From Macrostomum hystrix (taxonomy: Eukaryota; Platyhelminthes; Macrostomidae), in contig CATNEN010000001.1 of the NCBI GenBank assembly GCA_950097015.1, forward strand, positions 3,812,001 through 3,876,000: a DNA stretch of 64,000 bases, read 5' to 3'. Under the pieces are notes generated by a model, which was not told the origin of the DNA, made no database searches, and was given only the letters and a program-made list of their open reading frames with translations. Made by a program: the position numbers and the translations under genes. Below are positions 11,646 to 22,710 of the stretch, piece after piece. Every line of letters starts with the position of its first letter. Within the stretch, counting starts at the first letter, position 1.

Positions 11646-12264
11646 GTTTGGATAGGCGAAAGTCAGTCGTTTTTATAAAAAGGATTAAACGGTATAAAAA
11701 TTACGGAAATAATATAGATACTAACAGATAACAGCTAAAACAAAGATAAGTTACTAAAATTTCTAATTTTAAGTTTTCCTTGTTTTTAATCAAGCAGGAT
11801 CGAGAAAAGAAAAAAAATAATGAAATAAAGGATCATTTTAATTGACGGGCAAAAATTGTTATGAGCGTAAAGCAGTGTAATGCTGATTAAATTATAACCT
11901 TATTTAATTGTTATGCTATGATTTTATTAGCTTTTTAAACAGTTTATTTAGCAGAATACACAGACAACAGCATCAGAGTGAATAGCAATTGGAGTTGATA
12001 ATATAAATGTATGAGTTTTTCGCATATTTTAATATTTATAAAAGTAACACTTATAAAACGTGAAGGATTTCCAAGACCATGGAAACATGTAAACTCACAA
12101 AGTTAAAGGGAAGGAAACAAGTTTAAATAAACAAATTCATGCAGTATGGGGACATAATTACCAAAAATTTAATAAGAATAACTTACAAGTGGCTCCTTTT
12201 TAGAGGCAGACTTGACAAAATAACTTTAGTTCCAAATTGATAATTTAATTGTTGCACGATAAAT
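11646..12264. other. AT-rich spacer
   Basis: Very AT-rich, no ORF, no recognised motif. Confidence 0.4.
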
Positions 12265-12920
12265 AAAGGAATTCGACGAATCTAAATAGGGGAATTCGAC
12301 GAATCTAAATAGGGGAATTCGACGAATCTAAATAGGGGAATTCGACGAATCTAAATAGGGGATTTCGACGAATCTAAATAGGGGAATTTGACGAATCTAA
12401 ATAGGGGAATTCGAAGAATCTAAATAGGGGAATTCGAAGAATCTAAATAGGGGAATTCGAAGAATCTAAATAGGGGAATTCGAAGAATCTAAATAGGGGA
12501 ATTCGACGAATCTAAATAGGGGAATTCGACGAATCTAATTAGGGGAATTCGACGAATCTAAAATAGGGGAAGTCGACGAATCTAAATAGGGGAATTCGAC
12601 GAATCTAAAATAGGGGAATTCGACGAATCTAAATAGGGGAATTCGACGAATCTATATAGGGGAATTCGACGAATCTAAATAGGGGAATTCGACGAATCTA
12701 TATAGGGGAATTCGACGAATCTAAATAGGGGAATTCGACGAATCTAAATAGGGGAATTCGACGAATCTAAAATAGGGGAATTCGACGAATCTAAATAGGG
12801 GAATTCGACGAATCTATATAGGGCAATTCGACGAATCTAAATAGGGGAATTCGACGAATCTAAAATAGGGATAATTGTAGGAATCTAAATGGGTGAATTC
12901 GACGATTCTTAAATAAGGGA
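12265..12920. repeat. 23-bp minisatellite (EcoRI-site containing), about 28 copies
   Basis: The unit AATAGGGGAATTCGACGAAT(CTA) has a 23-bp period with a single C/A variant (GACGAA or GAAGAA). Lies just beyond the 3' end of the CCCH gene. Confidence 0.95.
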
Positions 12921-13000
12921 ACTAGTCAAGCTCAAGTGGAAAAAAATGTTTTCAATGTTCAAACCACTCAGAAGTTGATAAACAACACTTCGACCGAAAT

Positions 13001-16000
13001 TTAGAAGTCGCTTCGGTCGGAGGCGTTGTCACCATTGCGACTAGAATTGCCGCTGCGATGACGACGCGCGCGCTTTGGAGTGTCGCTGTCACTGCTGCGA
13101 CTGTGCCTTCGCCGACGATACTGCTGCTGCTGCTGCTTCCTAGCCTTGTTTTCGTTGCGTTTCTGTTGCTCTCTTCGCCTCGTCTCGTCTCGCTGCTCCA
13201 TTTCTAGATTGTCCAATTCGTCGTAATCGTCTTCCAGTTGCACCACGGGACAGTCGTTGTCGGTATCTTCGTCGACGACAGGCGACGACCTGTCGGCTTC
13301 AACTTTTGGCCGAGTCGACGACCTAGTTGGTGGCGACAGCGGCGACGGAGGCGGCCGACGTTGACGCGACGTAGTCTTCTGGCTTTCATGCTGCTGCTGC
13401 TGCTTGCCGCGTTCACGCTCGCGCTGTTGATTGCTGCGGCTGCGGCTGCGGCTTTGGCTGCGGCTGATCAAGTAAAATTTAAAAGTACATTGTAGATTTA
13501 ATAATTTACATTTTATATTTTTGTGCTGCACCTGAACTGGCCAACTTTGAGTTATGCATCTTCTGAAACAAGAATCAAGTCGCCAGCTCTTCAGACCATC
13601 GAGATATTCAATGGTTCTGGGCGAAGATCTGATTTTCCCATAAGCGCTAGTGTATTTGATACACCCCTATACACGAATTAGCACTGCGCCTCAGTGCGGC
13701 CTTGCCAGGACTTCAAAATTGATCAGCATGTCACCCGAGTCTGCCTGCATTATCTCCGTCTTCGGTGGTCACCTAACTTTATCTAGACGGACTGCTGGAC
13801 CTTCAAGGCCTACAACAGATGAAACTAGGCCACTATGGACACCCTGACGCGATTTTCCCTGATTTCACTGATTAAGCCTAAATATTAGTCACAGCTCAAC
13901 CACAGGACACCATCGCCTAGTCTGTCAACCAATCAGCCACCACCCAATGCTGTTAGTATTCAGGCGCTGCAAAATAAATATGTTTCCCCTTGGTATTTAA
14001 ACGGTCGGCAAATTGGTTTGGTAGTCCTACTGTTAGTAGGAATTGATAACGCCTACCGAAACTGCGTCAGATGTGTTGCCGACACAGCACGGCCGCAGCT
14101 ATTACGCGGCGAACCTGAAGCCTGCGTACTGCTGTTCAGTCCATGGACTGGGAAGACGCTAAACCCACCCTTAATTACCCGAGCTAATGCTTGTACCCAT
14201 TTAATAGCTGGGTGAACTGAAGAAATATAGGGTAAATTGTATTATTTAAGGACACAAATGGTTCCAGTGGAGTCGGGAAACGAACCCCTGACCTCCAAGT
14301 CGCGTGTCAGACCTACAACCCCCAATATAGTGGATTTAACAAGGAATGTATTAACCACATTGCACAAGCTCATAAGCTTTAGCCTAGTAGATAAAGCGAC
14401 GGATGCACGACTGAAAGATCGGGCGTTCGATTCCCGACTCCACTGAAACAACTTGTGTCACTTATGTGTAACTAATTACCTTGGCTTGCGACCACGACTA
14501 ATGTTGCTGGGGCTTTGACTGCGACTGCGGCTGCCGCTGCGGCTTCGACTTTGACTTTGGGCTCGACTGCCGCGATTGCTGCTGCTGCTGCTGCTGCCGC
14601 GACCGCCACTGCAAACTGGGCAGGGCTTTTTAAGACGAAAATCAGCGTAAAGTACATTGCGCAGCAGGACGCGCTGATCCTTTTCGGCAACATTGACGCC
14701 TTTGCGAGATAGACGATGCGGCACGGACATGTCGTATGGATCGTGATTGCGCGGACAGCGACAATCGGATATGCCACGAACGTAGTCGTTGCACAGGTGC
14801 AAATAGTCGCAATTGTTTGAGCCGCGTTGGCAGCCGCGCTCAGTATTGTAATAACAGCAGGTGCATGGAAATACCACCTGAGAAATGTTCGGCAAACTCT
14901 AAACAATAAGATGCTTGATTTGGAGAATTAACAAGCTCATTTACTTGTTATAGCCACCCGTTAATAGCATACAAACACAGGACTTAGGGTTACCATTTAA
15001 CGGGCAGATACGCATGAGGGAAAGTGTAACCTGTTAACAGGCAAATACGCATAAAGGAAAAGGATTACTGGTTAACAGGCAAACACATTTAAGGGAATGG
15101 GGTAACCTGTTAACAGGTAAACACAAAAAGGGATAGGGTTACCGGTCAGCAGGCAAACACACATAAGGGATAGGGTTACCGGTCAGCAGGCAAACACACA
15201 TAAGGGATAGGGTTACCGGTCAGCAGGCAAACACCCAGTTCGAGCATTAAACCAGCCTCACCTTGAGGTTGTCGCGGACATTGTACTGACAGGTAAGAGG
15301 CCTGCCCTCGGCCAAGGGCTCAAGTTTAAGCATGACTTCGCGCGTGAATCCGTGGACCCAGCGGCAGGAGCGACCGTTTGGACAGGCGCCGCCAAGCCAG
15401 GCGCGGCAGACGTGCAAATCCCGACAGCCGGGCGATTGACATTCGCCGCGACCTTCGCCATAGTTGACGCACAACTGAACAGTGTCTATGGTAAGACCGC
15501 GCAGTTTGAAATGATGCTCATCCTGTATATAAGAGTTAAGAGTAACTCACTTTGATAATAAGAATAGAAATAGATTAGAATAGATTTTAAAAATAGAAAA
15601 AATAATGAGCGTAGCATTTCTGAGTTAGTTTTTAATAATAGAAACTGACGTCAGTGAGCCAGTCACGTGACTAGTTCAATGCGGTACTTAAAAGTACACA
15701 TTTTTAAAGAAATATAATTACCTTATAATAGAGTTTTTACTAAAATGGTATTCAATAAAATAGCAACTCACGTTGATAACGAGAATAGTGAGTACTTAAA
15801 TATTTACAAAAAAACAAAAAGCGCAGCACTTTCGAGATAGTTTCTAAATATAGAAACTGACGTCATTAAATTAACCCGTCACGTGACCAGCTCTGTGCGG
15901 TACTTGAAAGTACACACATCTCTTTAAGAAAAAATCGATTTTCATAGACTATTAACTAAGCACTAATTTTCATAGAATAACAGTCTTAGTCGCGCAGAGG

Positions 16001-19000
16001 TCGTGAGTGAAAATATGTGACCAAGAAGGACGGCAATTCGTAATTTTAACAGTAGAAAGACCACGGAGGTATTGAAAAACCCACTGCCTACTTCAAGATA
16101 GCTCCCAATCAACCGAATGACCGATTTTCGTGAAATTCTACCATATGGATTAAAATTTTCCACCCTTTACGATGAAAAAACTTTCAAAGTTAGTCTGTCC
16201 GACATCAGCATCATCCAGATATTTAGCGTTTCTTACCGAAGTCTCTGGTGACAAGGACCTCTATGGCAACTTGATTTTGACTCAATAACATGCCCCCGTT
16301 GTCTACCCAGTCCACGGACTGAACAGTACATTGGACCCAGTAAAGAAACCTAGGAGAAACAAAGAAAGTGGACTCACAAATCCAGCAGGAGCCGGCTTGT
16401 CCATGTCATTCTTGAGCACATCGGATAGCCAGGCCTGCTCCTCTAACGGCCTACTCGGATCAACGTGAGCAGCAATGGAAGGATAATGCTGTCGCAGCAC
16501 TTCCATATTGCGCTGGGTGAACAAACTGTGATAGGGTGAGGCGCAATGCTGCCTGTAACGGCACTGACCAGTCTTGACAATGTTCACGCAAACGTGCAAA
16601 TCGCGACAGCGCGGACTGTTGCAAACTAATCTGGGCACCAGACTGGACGGACAGATCTTTGGCAGCTTGTCAGATAGCCAGGCGCGCAGTCGGTGATTAG
16701 TGCTGGCCGACTCTCTTGTTGGCACCATCTCGGACAGATCCTTGTAGATGGGGTGAGTGCGTTGGGTTGAAATAATTGCAGGTGAGAGAAGCTTATAGAC
16801 CAGCAGATAGAGAGAAAAGCCTAATCGTAAGAGGGAGAAGACGGATCAAGAAACAGATCTAGAGAGAAGACACAAATCTAGAAAGAATACACAAATCTAG
16901 AGACAATACACAAATCTAGAGAGAAGAGACAGGTCTAGAGAGAATACACAGATCAAGAGAGAGAAAAGACAGATCAAGAGAGAGAAGAGACAGATCAAGA
17001 GAGAGAAGAGACAGGTCTAGAGAGAGAAGAGACAGGTCAAGAGAGAAGAGACAGAACAAGAGAGAGAAGAGACAGGTCTAGAGAGAGAAGAGACAGGTCT
17101 AGAGAGAGAAGAGACAGGTCTAGAGAGAGAAGAGACAGATCAAGAGAGAGAAGAGACAGAACAAGAGAGAGAAGAGACAGGTCTAGAGAGAGAAGAGACA
17201 GAACAAGAGAGAGAAGAGACAGGTCTAGAGAGAGAAGAGACAGGTCTAGAGAGAGAAGAGACAGGTCTAGAGAGAGAAGAGACAGGTCTAGAGAGAGAAG
17301 AGACAGGTCTAGAGAGAGAAGAGACAGAACAAGAGAAAGAAGAGACAGGTCTAGAGAGAGAAGAGACAGAACAAGAGAAAGAAGAGACAGAACAAGAGAA
17401 AGAAGAGACAGGTCTAGAGAGAGAAGAGACAGGTCTAGAGAGAGAAGAGACAGGTCTAGAGAGAGAAGAGACAGAACAAGAGAAAGAAGAGACAGGTCTA
17501 GAGAGAGAAGAGACAGGTCTAGAGAGAGAAGAGACAGAACAAGAGAAAGAAGAGACAGGTCTAGAGAGAGAAGAGACAGGTCTAGAGAGAGAAGAGACAG
17601 AACAAGAGAAAGAAGAGACAGGTCTAGAGAGAAGAGATAGGTCTAGAGAGAGAAGAGACAGATCTAGAGAGAAAATACACAGATCTAGAGAGAAAATACA
17701 CAGATCTAGAGAGAAGAGACAGAAGCAGACAAAGACAAAAATGGATAAAGAGAAAAATACAGGTACGAGCGTAAATGCTTAGAAATCAATAAATATAAAA
17801 GGAGACAAAGAAAATAGAGAAAACACGTACAAAAACACGCCTACCTGTTCAGACAGCCAGCCGAGAAATTTGGGCCAATTGTGATCATCGGCCAGGCTGT
17901 GACTCAGCTTACAATCGGCTTTGGTGCACTCTCCGCCAAGCCAACTGCGGCAGATGTGCAATAATTTACAATTAGCCTCGCGACAATCCGGCAGACTCCA
18001 ATTGTAGCGCGGACACAAGATTGGCTCGTAGGCCGACACTGGCATTGACGGCTGGTGAGTCACCGGCGGCTGATAATAAGCCGTCGAATAGCGCTGAGAC
18101 TGCTGCTGCTGCTGCTGCTGCTGCTGATCTTCTAGAAGAATTATTGAATTCTCAATTCTGATTTCTTTCTCTTTCAATTTTTTCACTAACTAATTGATTG
18201 AGTCTTTCAAAATCGTAGCACACAAATTTCTGAGTAGCGGAGCGTTACTCACGATGTTTGTCGCCAGCAATTTTTTCAAATACCAGAAGTTTCCAGGAAA
18301 TCAGTGCATACACTAAGCCTTGGTTGTTTATTTTTTTTAATTTTGTTTTAAAGCCATCTTTTAAAACGTGTTTTTACTACATTTTCTTTAAAATTTATCC
18401 TCTCGGGTGTCAATGATCTCTCTACATAGGTTAAATGTTTTATTCTCTATCATGAAGACGTCCGCAATCGGCATTCCGAAAATTTCTGGTCAGAATCAGC
18501 AATAGTAATTCTTTATTTAGCGATCCTTGATGTTCTTTGACGCAGTTTACTGTACTATTAATTTTTGGTTCTGACTGCTTTTAATGTTTATTTAATTATT
18601 TGATTAACCACTTCCTTTAAGTTGAACTCTTTGTTTCAGTTGCATTCTCTGTTTTGATTAACAGTCAAGCCATTCTTTATAAAGACGTAAGTGAATGCGT
18701 CTCTTTAGTGTTAGTTGCTTAGTTGTTTTTATTATGTTTTACAATTTTCGCATTTAAAATTCTCTGCCTTCGTATAGCGGGTTGGACGCAATGGAAACGA
18801 ATAGGCGAACGGTTATTATGGCGTTATAGTGATTTATGAAATGTATACTTAATAAAATTAAATGCGTTACAAAATCTCATTTAAGAGAAAAATCGACGCA
18901 TAGTTTAAGTATGCCTAGAAATGCCTAAAATATTTTTTTATTAAAGAAATATATATAAATGTCAAGACTGTACTTAGACTATGAAAAATATTAACAGCAT

Positions 19001-19999
19001 CAGAGCTGCGGGCAATGGCACATCATTTGGTGACACTAGACCCGCAGCCAGCGAGGAGGCAATTCTGCCCATTTCACAGACTCCGGAGCACACACGCACA
19101 CAGATACTGTACGCAGGCACAGTCACACAGGTGTGTACACCTGCCCTGACTTTATGATTGTCAGGCAGTGGTCACTCACTGTGCCTTGGAGGTTGGCCCT
19201 CAAGGGCGTAAATTGCACGACAAGCCCCCAAGCCTTCTATCCGCGGCTGCGTCCCAAATAAATGTGGCCTCGCCGCGGAATCGAGCTCAGGGATCTTGGC
19301 GCGAGAGTCAAACGCGTTAACCGCTCTGCCACTCAGCCCCTTTAGTTAGGCTAACTAACTAATGCACTCGGACATACAAAATCGCATCTCGGTACAAACT
19401 ACTAGCTGAGGCACTGAAGGATCATAGGGTCATAGTCTAAGATACTGAAGAATCAGAGAATAACTAAAACAAAAAACACAAACAGTTGTAAGGGAAGCAG
19501 TAACAAACAGTAGACTGGCAAATATTTAGCATCCTGAAATAGTGTCTGGACCTATCTAGAAAAGCAATGATTACTTACGCTAGTGATTTAGAACAAAACA
19601 AGACTCACCAAATCGATAATAAGGTGCCGGTCTACCCTCGCCACCGTATCTGCCGCGTTGAAATCTGGCACGGTAGCCGCCGCGATAATTATCGTAATTA
19701 TTATACCGACCGCCCCGACCAGAATCTGGGTCTCGCCGGTAATGATAATCGCCGCCTCCGCCACCACCGCCTCCCCTACGCCGATGATAATAATCATCCT
19801 GCGACGGTCGCTCGTCCTCGCGTCTGCGCGAACTGCTTCTACGACCGCCGCTACTGCCGCTTCGACGACGATAACCACTACGATCGTCGTCGGCGGCGTC
19901 GTCAAAATCGTTGTCAGCGGCGCGCGATTGACGACGATCTCCGCCGGAGCGGCGGTGCCTGTCGTCGCTTCGGTAACGATCGCGCGAATAATAATCCAT
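13001..19999 (-). CDS. CCCH zinc-finger protein with N-terminal RGG/RS-rich and C-terminal RS domains (six exons, 727 aa)
   Basis: Exons, in transcript order: 19999-19609, 18131-17845, 16740-16378, 15522-15262, 14898-14480, 13463-13001. All have GT-AG ends with matching phases (1, 0, 0, 0, 2) and sum to 2184 nt, exactly 728 codons. Exon 1 encodes an Arg/Asp/Tyr-rich region with a glycine run and RGG-like motifs. Each of exons 2-5 carries one pair of CCCH fingers; exon 2 shows C-x9-C-x4-C-x3-H followed by C-x7-C-x4-C-x3-H. A recurring CR(S/A)WLGG linker resembles the fingers of ZAP/PARP12-type RNA-binding proteins, but no PARP or WWE domain is present. Exon 5 ends and exon 6 continues in SR dipeptides, then an acidic stretch and a basic RS tail. 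This suggests a nuclear RNA-binding or splicing-related protein; the exact function is inference. The start context (CAATCCATGG) is good. Introns carry a SINE and several minisatellites. Confidence 0.88.
13520..13970 (+). mobile_element. Dispersed repeat family R1, copy A (plus)
   Basis: Within intron 5 of the CCCH gene. Shares long blocks with the reverse complement of 52425-52900, for example TCAAGTCGCCAGCTCTTCAG, GCGCTAGTGTAT, and GGCCACTATGGACACCCTG. Some conserved blocks read as peptide (a GHYGHP stretch on this strand), which hints at a former transposon ORF. Type unknown. Confidence 0.75.
14080..14462. mobile_element. Two tRNA-derived SINE pieces in inverted orientation
   Basis: The right part (about 14385-14445, plus) has an A-box-like TAGCCTAGTAGA and a B box GCGTTCGATTCCC. 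The left part, on the minus strand, has GGTTCGTTTCCCGACTCCAC. The ends 14266-14285 and 14425-14444 are inverted copies of each other, and similarity continues outward into TTGTGTC on both sides. A short block near 14128 (TTCAGTCCATGGACTGGG) recurs inverted near 16303-16330. No intact tRNA can be folded, so this is a SINE remnant, not a tRNA gene. Confidence 0.6.
14985..15240. repeat. 37-bp tandem repeat, about 6 copies, intron 4 of the CCCH gene
   Basis: The unit contains GGGATAGGGTTACCGGTCAG followed by CAGGCAAACACACATAA. The left copies are diverged; the last three are nearly identical. Confidence 0.85.
15545..15935. promoter_or_regulatory. Duplicated CRE/E-box module in intron 3 of the CCCH gene
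   Basis: Two copies (about 15640-15700 and 15850-15915) share GAAACTGACGTCA, then GTCACGTGAC, then TGCGGTACTTNAAAGTACAC in the same order and spacing, while surrounding sequence has drifted. TGACGTCA is the CREB/ATF site and CACGTG the E-box of bHLH-ZIP factors. GTACTT-NN-AAGTAC is a third palindrome. The copies are seen directly; enhancer function is inference. Confidence 0.45.
16059..16280 (+). mobile_element. Dispersed repeat family R2, copy A
   Basis: Similar to 51205-51380 in the same orientation. Shared blocks include GATAGCTCCCAA, CCGAATGACCGATTTT, AAAATTTTCC and CCGACRTCAGCATC. Located in intron 3 of the CCCH gene; no coding potential recognised. Confidence 0.7.
16850..17725. repeat. 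21-bp GA-rich minisatellite, intron 2 of the CCCH gene
   Basis: The unit GAGAGAGAAGAGACAGGTCT(A) has a 21-bp period and alternates with an AGAACAAGAGAAAG variant. On the minus (transcribed) strand it is a long polypyrimidine tract. Confidence 0.95.
18190..18994. other. AT-rich part of intron 1 of the CCCH gene
   Basis: No ORF, RNA gene or repeat recognised. Confidence 0.5.
18995..19345 (-). mobile_element. tRNA-derived SINE (family S1), full-length copy 1
   Basis: On the minus strand the head reads TGAGTGGCAGAGCGGTTAAC (A-box region), then GAGCTCGATTCCGCGG (B box), resembling a class II (Ser/Leu) tRNA. A GC-rich body follows with GGGCCAACCTCCAAGGCAC and a TGCGGGTCTAGTGTCACC tail. The same order occurs at 23795-24150, 37930-38255 and 59500-59835. 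It lies in intron 1 of the CCCH gene in the same orientation. Confidence 0.85.
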
Positions 20000-20164
20000 G
20001 GATTGTATTGCACTGATTGGCTTTGGATTGTACTAATTAGTATTTTTAGTGCGGTAAACACCGAACTGGAATGTGAATCGAGTCAGATTTAATATTATTT
20101 CCCATGAAATTTCTGCCTTATCTTCTCACCCTATTTCCCTTCCATATTATCCTACTAGAACTTA

Positions 20165-21325
20165 ATGAACAACAAGTTAGTAACAGGTATTCTTCACATT
20201 CTACACTTCCTTCTCCACGTTCTACTTTTCTTTAAACATATTCTACTATTCCATAAACACATTCTACTCTTCCTTCTACATACTCTAATTTTCTTTAAAC
20301 ACATTCTACTCTTCCTTGAACACATTCTACTCTTCTATCTTCATATTCTACTCTTCCTTCTACACATTGTACTCTTCCTTCTTCACATTGTACTCTTCCT
20401 TCTTCACATTGTACTCTTCCTTCTACACATTCTACTCTTCCTTCTACACATTCTACTCTTCCTTCTACACATTCTACTCTTCCTTCTACACATTCTAATC
20501 TTCCTTCTACACATTCTACTCTTCCTTCTACACATTCTACTCTTCCTTCTGCACATTCTACTCTTCCTTCTGCCCATTCTAATTTTCCTTCTACACATTC
20601 TACTCTTCCTTCTACACATTCTAATCTTCCTTCTACACATTCTACTCTTCCTTCTGCACATTCTACTCTTCCTTCTACACATTCTACTCTTCCTTCTACA
20701 CATTCTACTCTTCCTTCTACACATTCTACTCTTCCTTCTACACATTCTAATCTTCCTTCTACACATTCTAATCTTCCTTCTACACATTCTACTCTTCCTT
20801 CTACACATTCTACTCTTCCTTCTGCACATTCTACTCTCCTTCTGCACATTCTAATTTTCCTTCTACACATTCTACTCTTCCTTCTACACATTCTAATCTT
20901 CCTTCTACACATTCTACACTTCCTTCTGCACATTCTACTCTTCCTTCTGCACATTCTAATTTTCCTTCTACACATTCTACTCTTCCTTCTACACATTCTA
21001 ATCTTCCTTCTACACATTCTACTCTTCCTTCTGCACATTCTAATTTTCCTTCTACACATTCTACTCTTCCTTCTGCACATTCTAATTTTCCTTCTACACA
21101 TTCTACTCTTCCTTCTGCACATTCTAATTTTCCTTCTACACATTCTACTCTTCCTTCTACACATTCTACTCTTCCTTCTACACATTATACTCTTCCTTCT
21201 ACACATTCTACTTTTCCTTCTGCACATTCTAATTTTCCTTCTACACATTCTACTCTTCCTTCTACACATTCTACTCTTCCTTCTGCACATTCTACTCTTC
21301 ATTCTACACATTCTACTATTTCTTA
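20165..21325. repeat. 21-bp minisatellite (TTCTACACATTCTACTCTTC), about 52 copies
   Basis: 21-bp period with common A/G and C/A variants. It begins about 170 bp upstream of the start codon of the CCCH gene. The long Met/Arg/Cys-rich ORF on the minus strand is a period artefact: three frames are open through the same array. Confidence 0.95.
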
Positions 21326-22304
21326 AAAAAAACTGTGAACTTGCTTTTTGAGGGTAGAATGTATAGTTAATTGATATATGGCATATATTTTGTTGCTTAC
21401 ATATGATAAAAGTTTGGTGCGAATGAAAATGATTTGAAAATGAAGTGCATTATCAACCAAATTGCACAGAAAACTTTTATTATCAAAAAAAGAAACAACA
21501 TGGAGTACTGGCGCTATCTTTGAAATAATTTCGTTTAAAATACACCGACTAACAATAATGCGAGGCTAACTACTTATCAAAGTAGCATATAAAGCAATTT
21601 AAACTAGATAACACAAATCTTTGTAAAAACAAGAACATGGTTGGCATAATTTTTTTTTTTGAAAATTGAATAATAATAGTAACAATTAATCACTTGTAAG
21701 CTAGACAACAAAATGCGTTTATATCTGAACAAAAACAAATAGCCAAATAGAAACACAAAACGTAATCAAATGGTAACAAAGGAGGTAGCTAAACTAAAAT
21801 AACACATGCTCTGACATATGCAAAAAACTATAAGAAGTACGAGTAAAAATTTTACTCGTAAAATCGTTTCGACTGGCAAAAAGGCCAAAAAATAATTACT
21901 ACTTATGTAGCTGGTGACAGTAATACAAAAAAACAACGATATTAACAATGCCCGATAGAATTTGATCCATTTGTAATTCTTAAACAAGGTCAAAGGTCAG
22001 TTAAGTAAATGTTCGAAGCTATAAATAGGTTTTATATAAATACCTAAAAAGGAATGTTAAACTTATCAAAAAGCAAGCAAACCTTAAATAAAAAAACAAA
22101 GAGATACAAAAATACATTCCGATCAGAAAAAAATAGATAATTTGCACGACACCGACTTGCTGATAATCTGAATGAAAAAAAACTGTGACAGCGAATAAAA
22201 AAGCGAACAAGATACAAAACAGCGACATGAATTTAATAGTAAAACAACAAAACTACTCAAACGATTTCAAAGCGAAGGCAAGACATAAAAACCATCATAC
22301 CATC
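21326..22304. other. AT-rich spacer
   Basis: Two AT-rich hydrophobic minus-strand ORFs (21766-21993, 22019-22228) look like composition effects: Phe/Ile/Leu-rich with no motif. Nothing else seen. Confidence 0.4.
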
Positions 22305-22640
22305 ATCATTTTCATAATCTCTATCCACAGTTCGATAATCTCTATATAAACTTCCATAACCTCTACCCAAGCTTCTATAATCTCTACCCAAACTTCCATA
22401 ATCTCTACCAAACTTCTATAATCTCTATCCAAACTTCCAAATTCTCTACCCAAACTTCCATAATCTCTATCCAAAGTTTCATAATCTCTACCCAAACTTC
22501 CATAATCTCTATCTACACTTCGATAATCTCTATCCAAACTTCCATAATCTCTTTCTAAACTTCCATAATCCTTAATCCTTATCCATACTTCCATAATCCT
22601 TATCTATACTTCCATAATCTTTATCACAACTTCTATAATC
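22305..22640. repeat. 21-bp minisatellite (CCATAATCTCTATCCAAACT)
   Basis: About 15 diverged copies of 21 bp, just past the 3' end of the RGS gene on its transcribed strand. Confidence 0.9.
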
Positions 22641-22710
22641 TGTATTTTAACAAATAATAATAGAAATCTTATCCGTCAATATGCAATCAGATGATAAAAA
22701 GAAAATAATT

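Noticed and set aside
14385-14445. Possible tRNA gene (A and B boxes)
   Set aside because: Acceptor and anticodon arms do not pair; better explained as a SINE head, with an inverted partner next to it.
19567-20092. Plus and alternative minus ORFs of 144-157 aa
   Set aside because: Shadows of exon 1 of the CCCH gene, whose frame is fixed by the splice phases.
20295-21311. 338-aa minus-strand Met/Cys/Arg-rich ORF, and the plus-strand Leu/His/Phe ORF
   Set aside because: Both follow from the 21-bp array; the frame shifts at an array indel and three frames are open.
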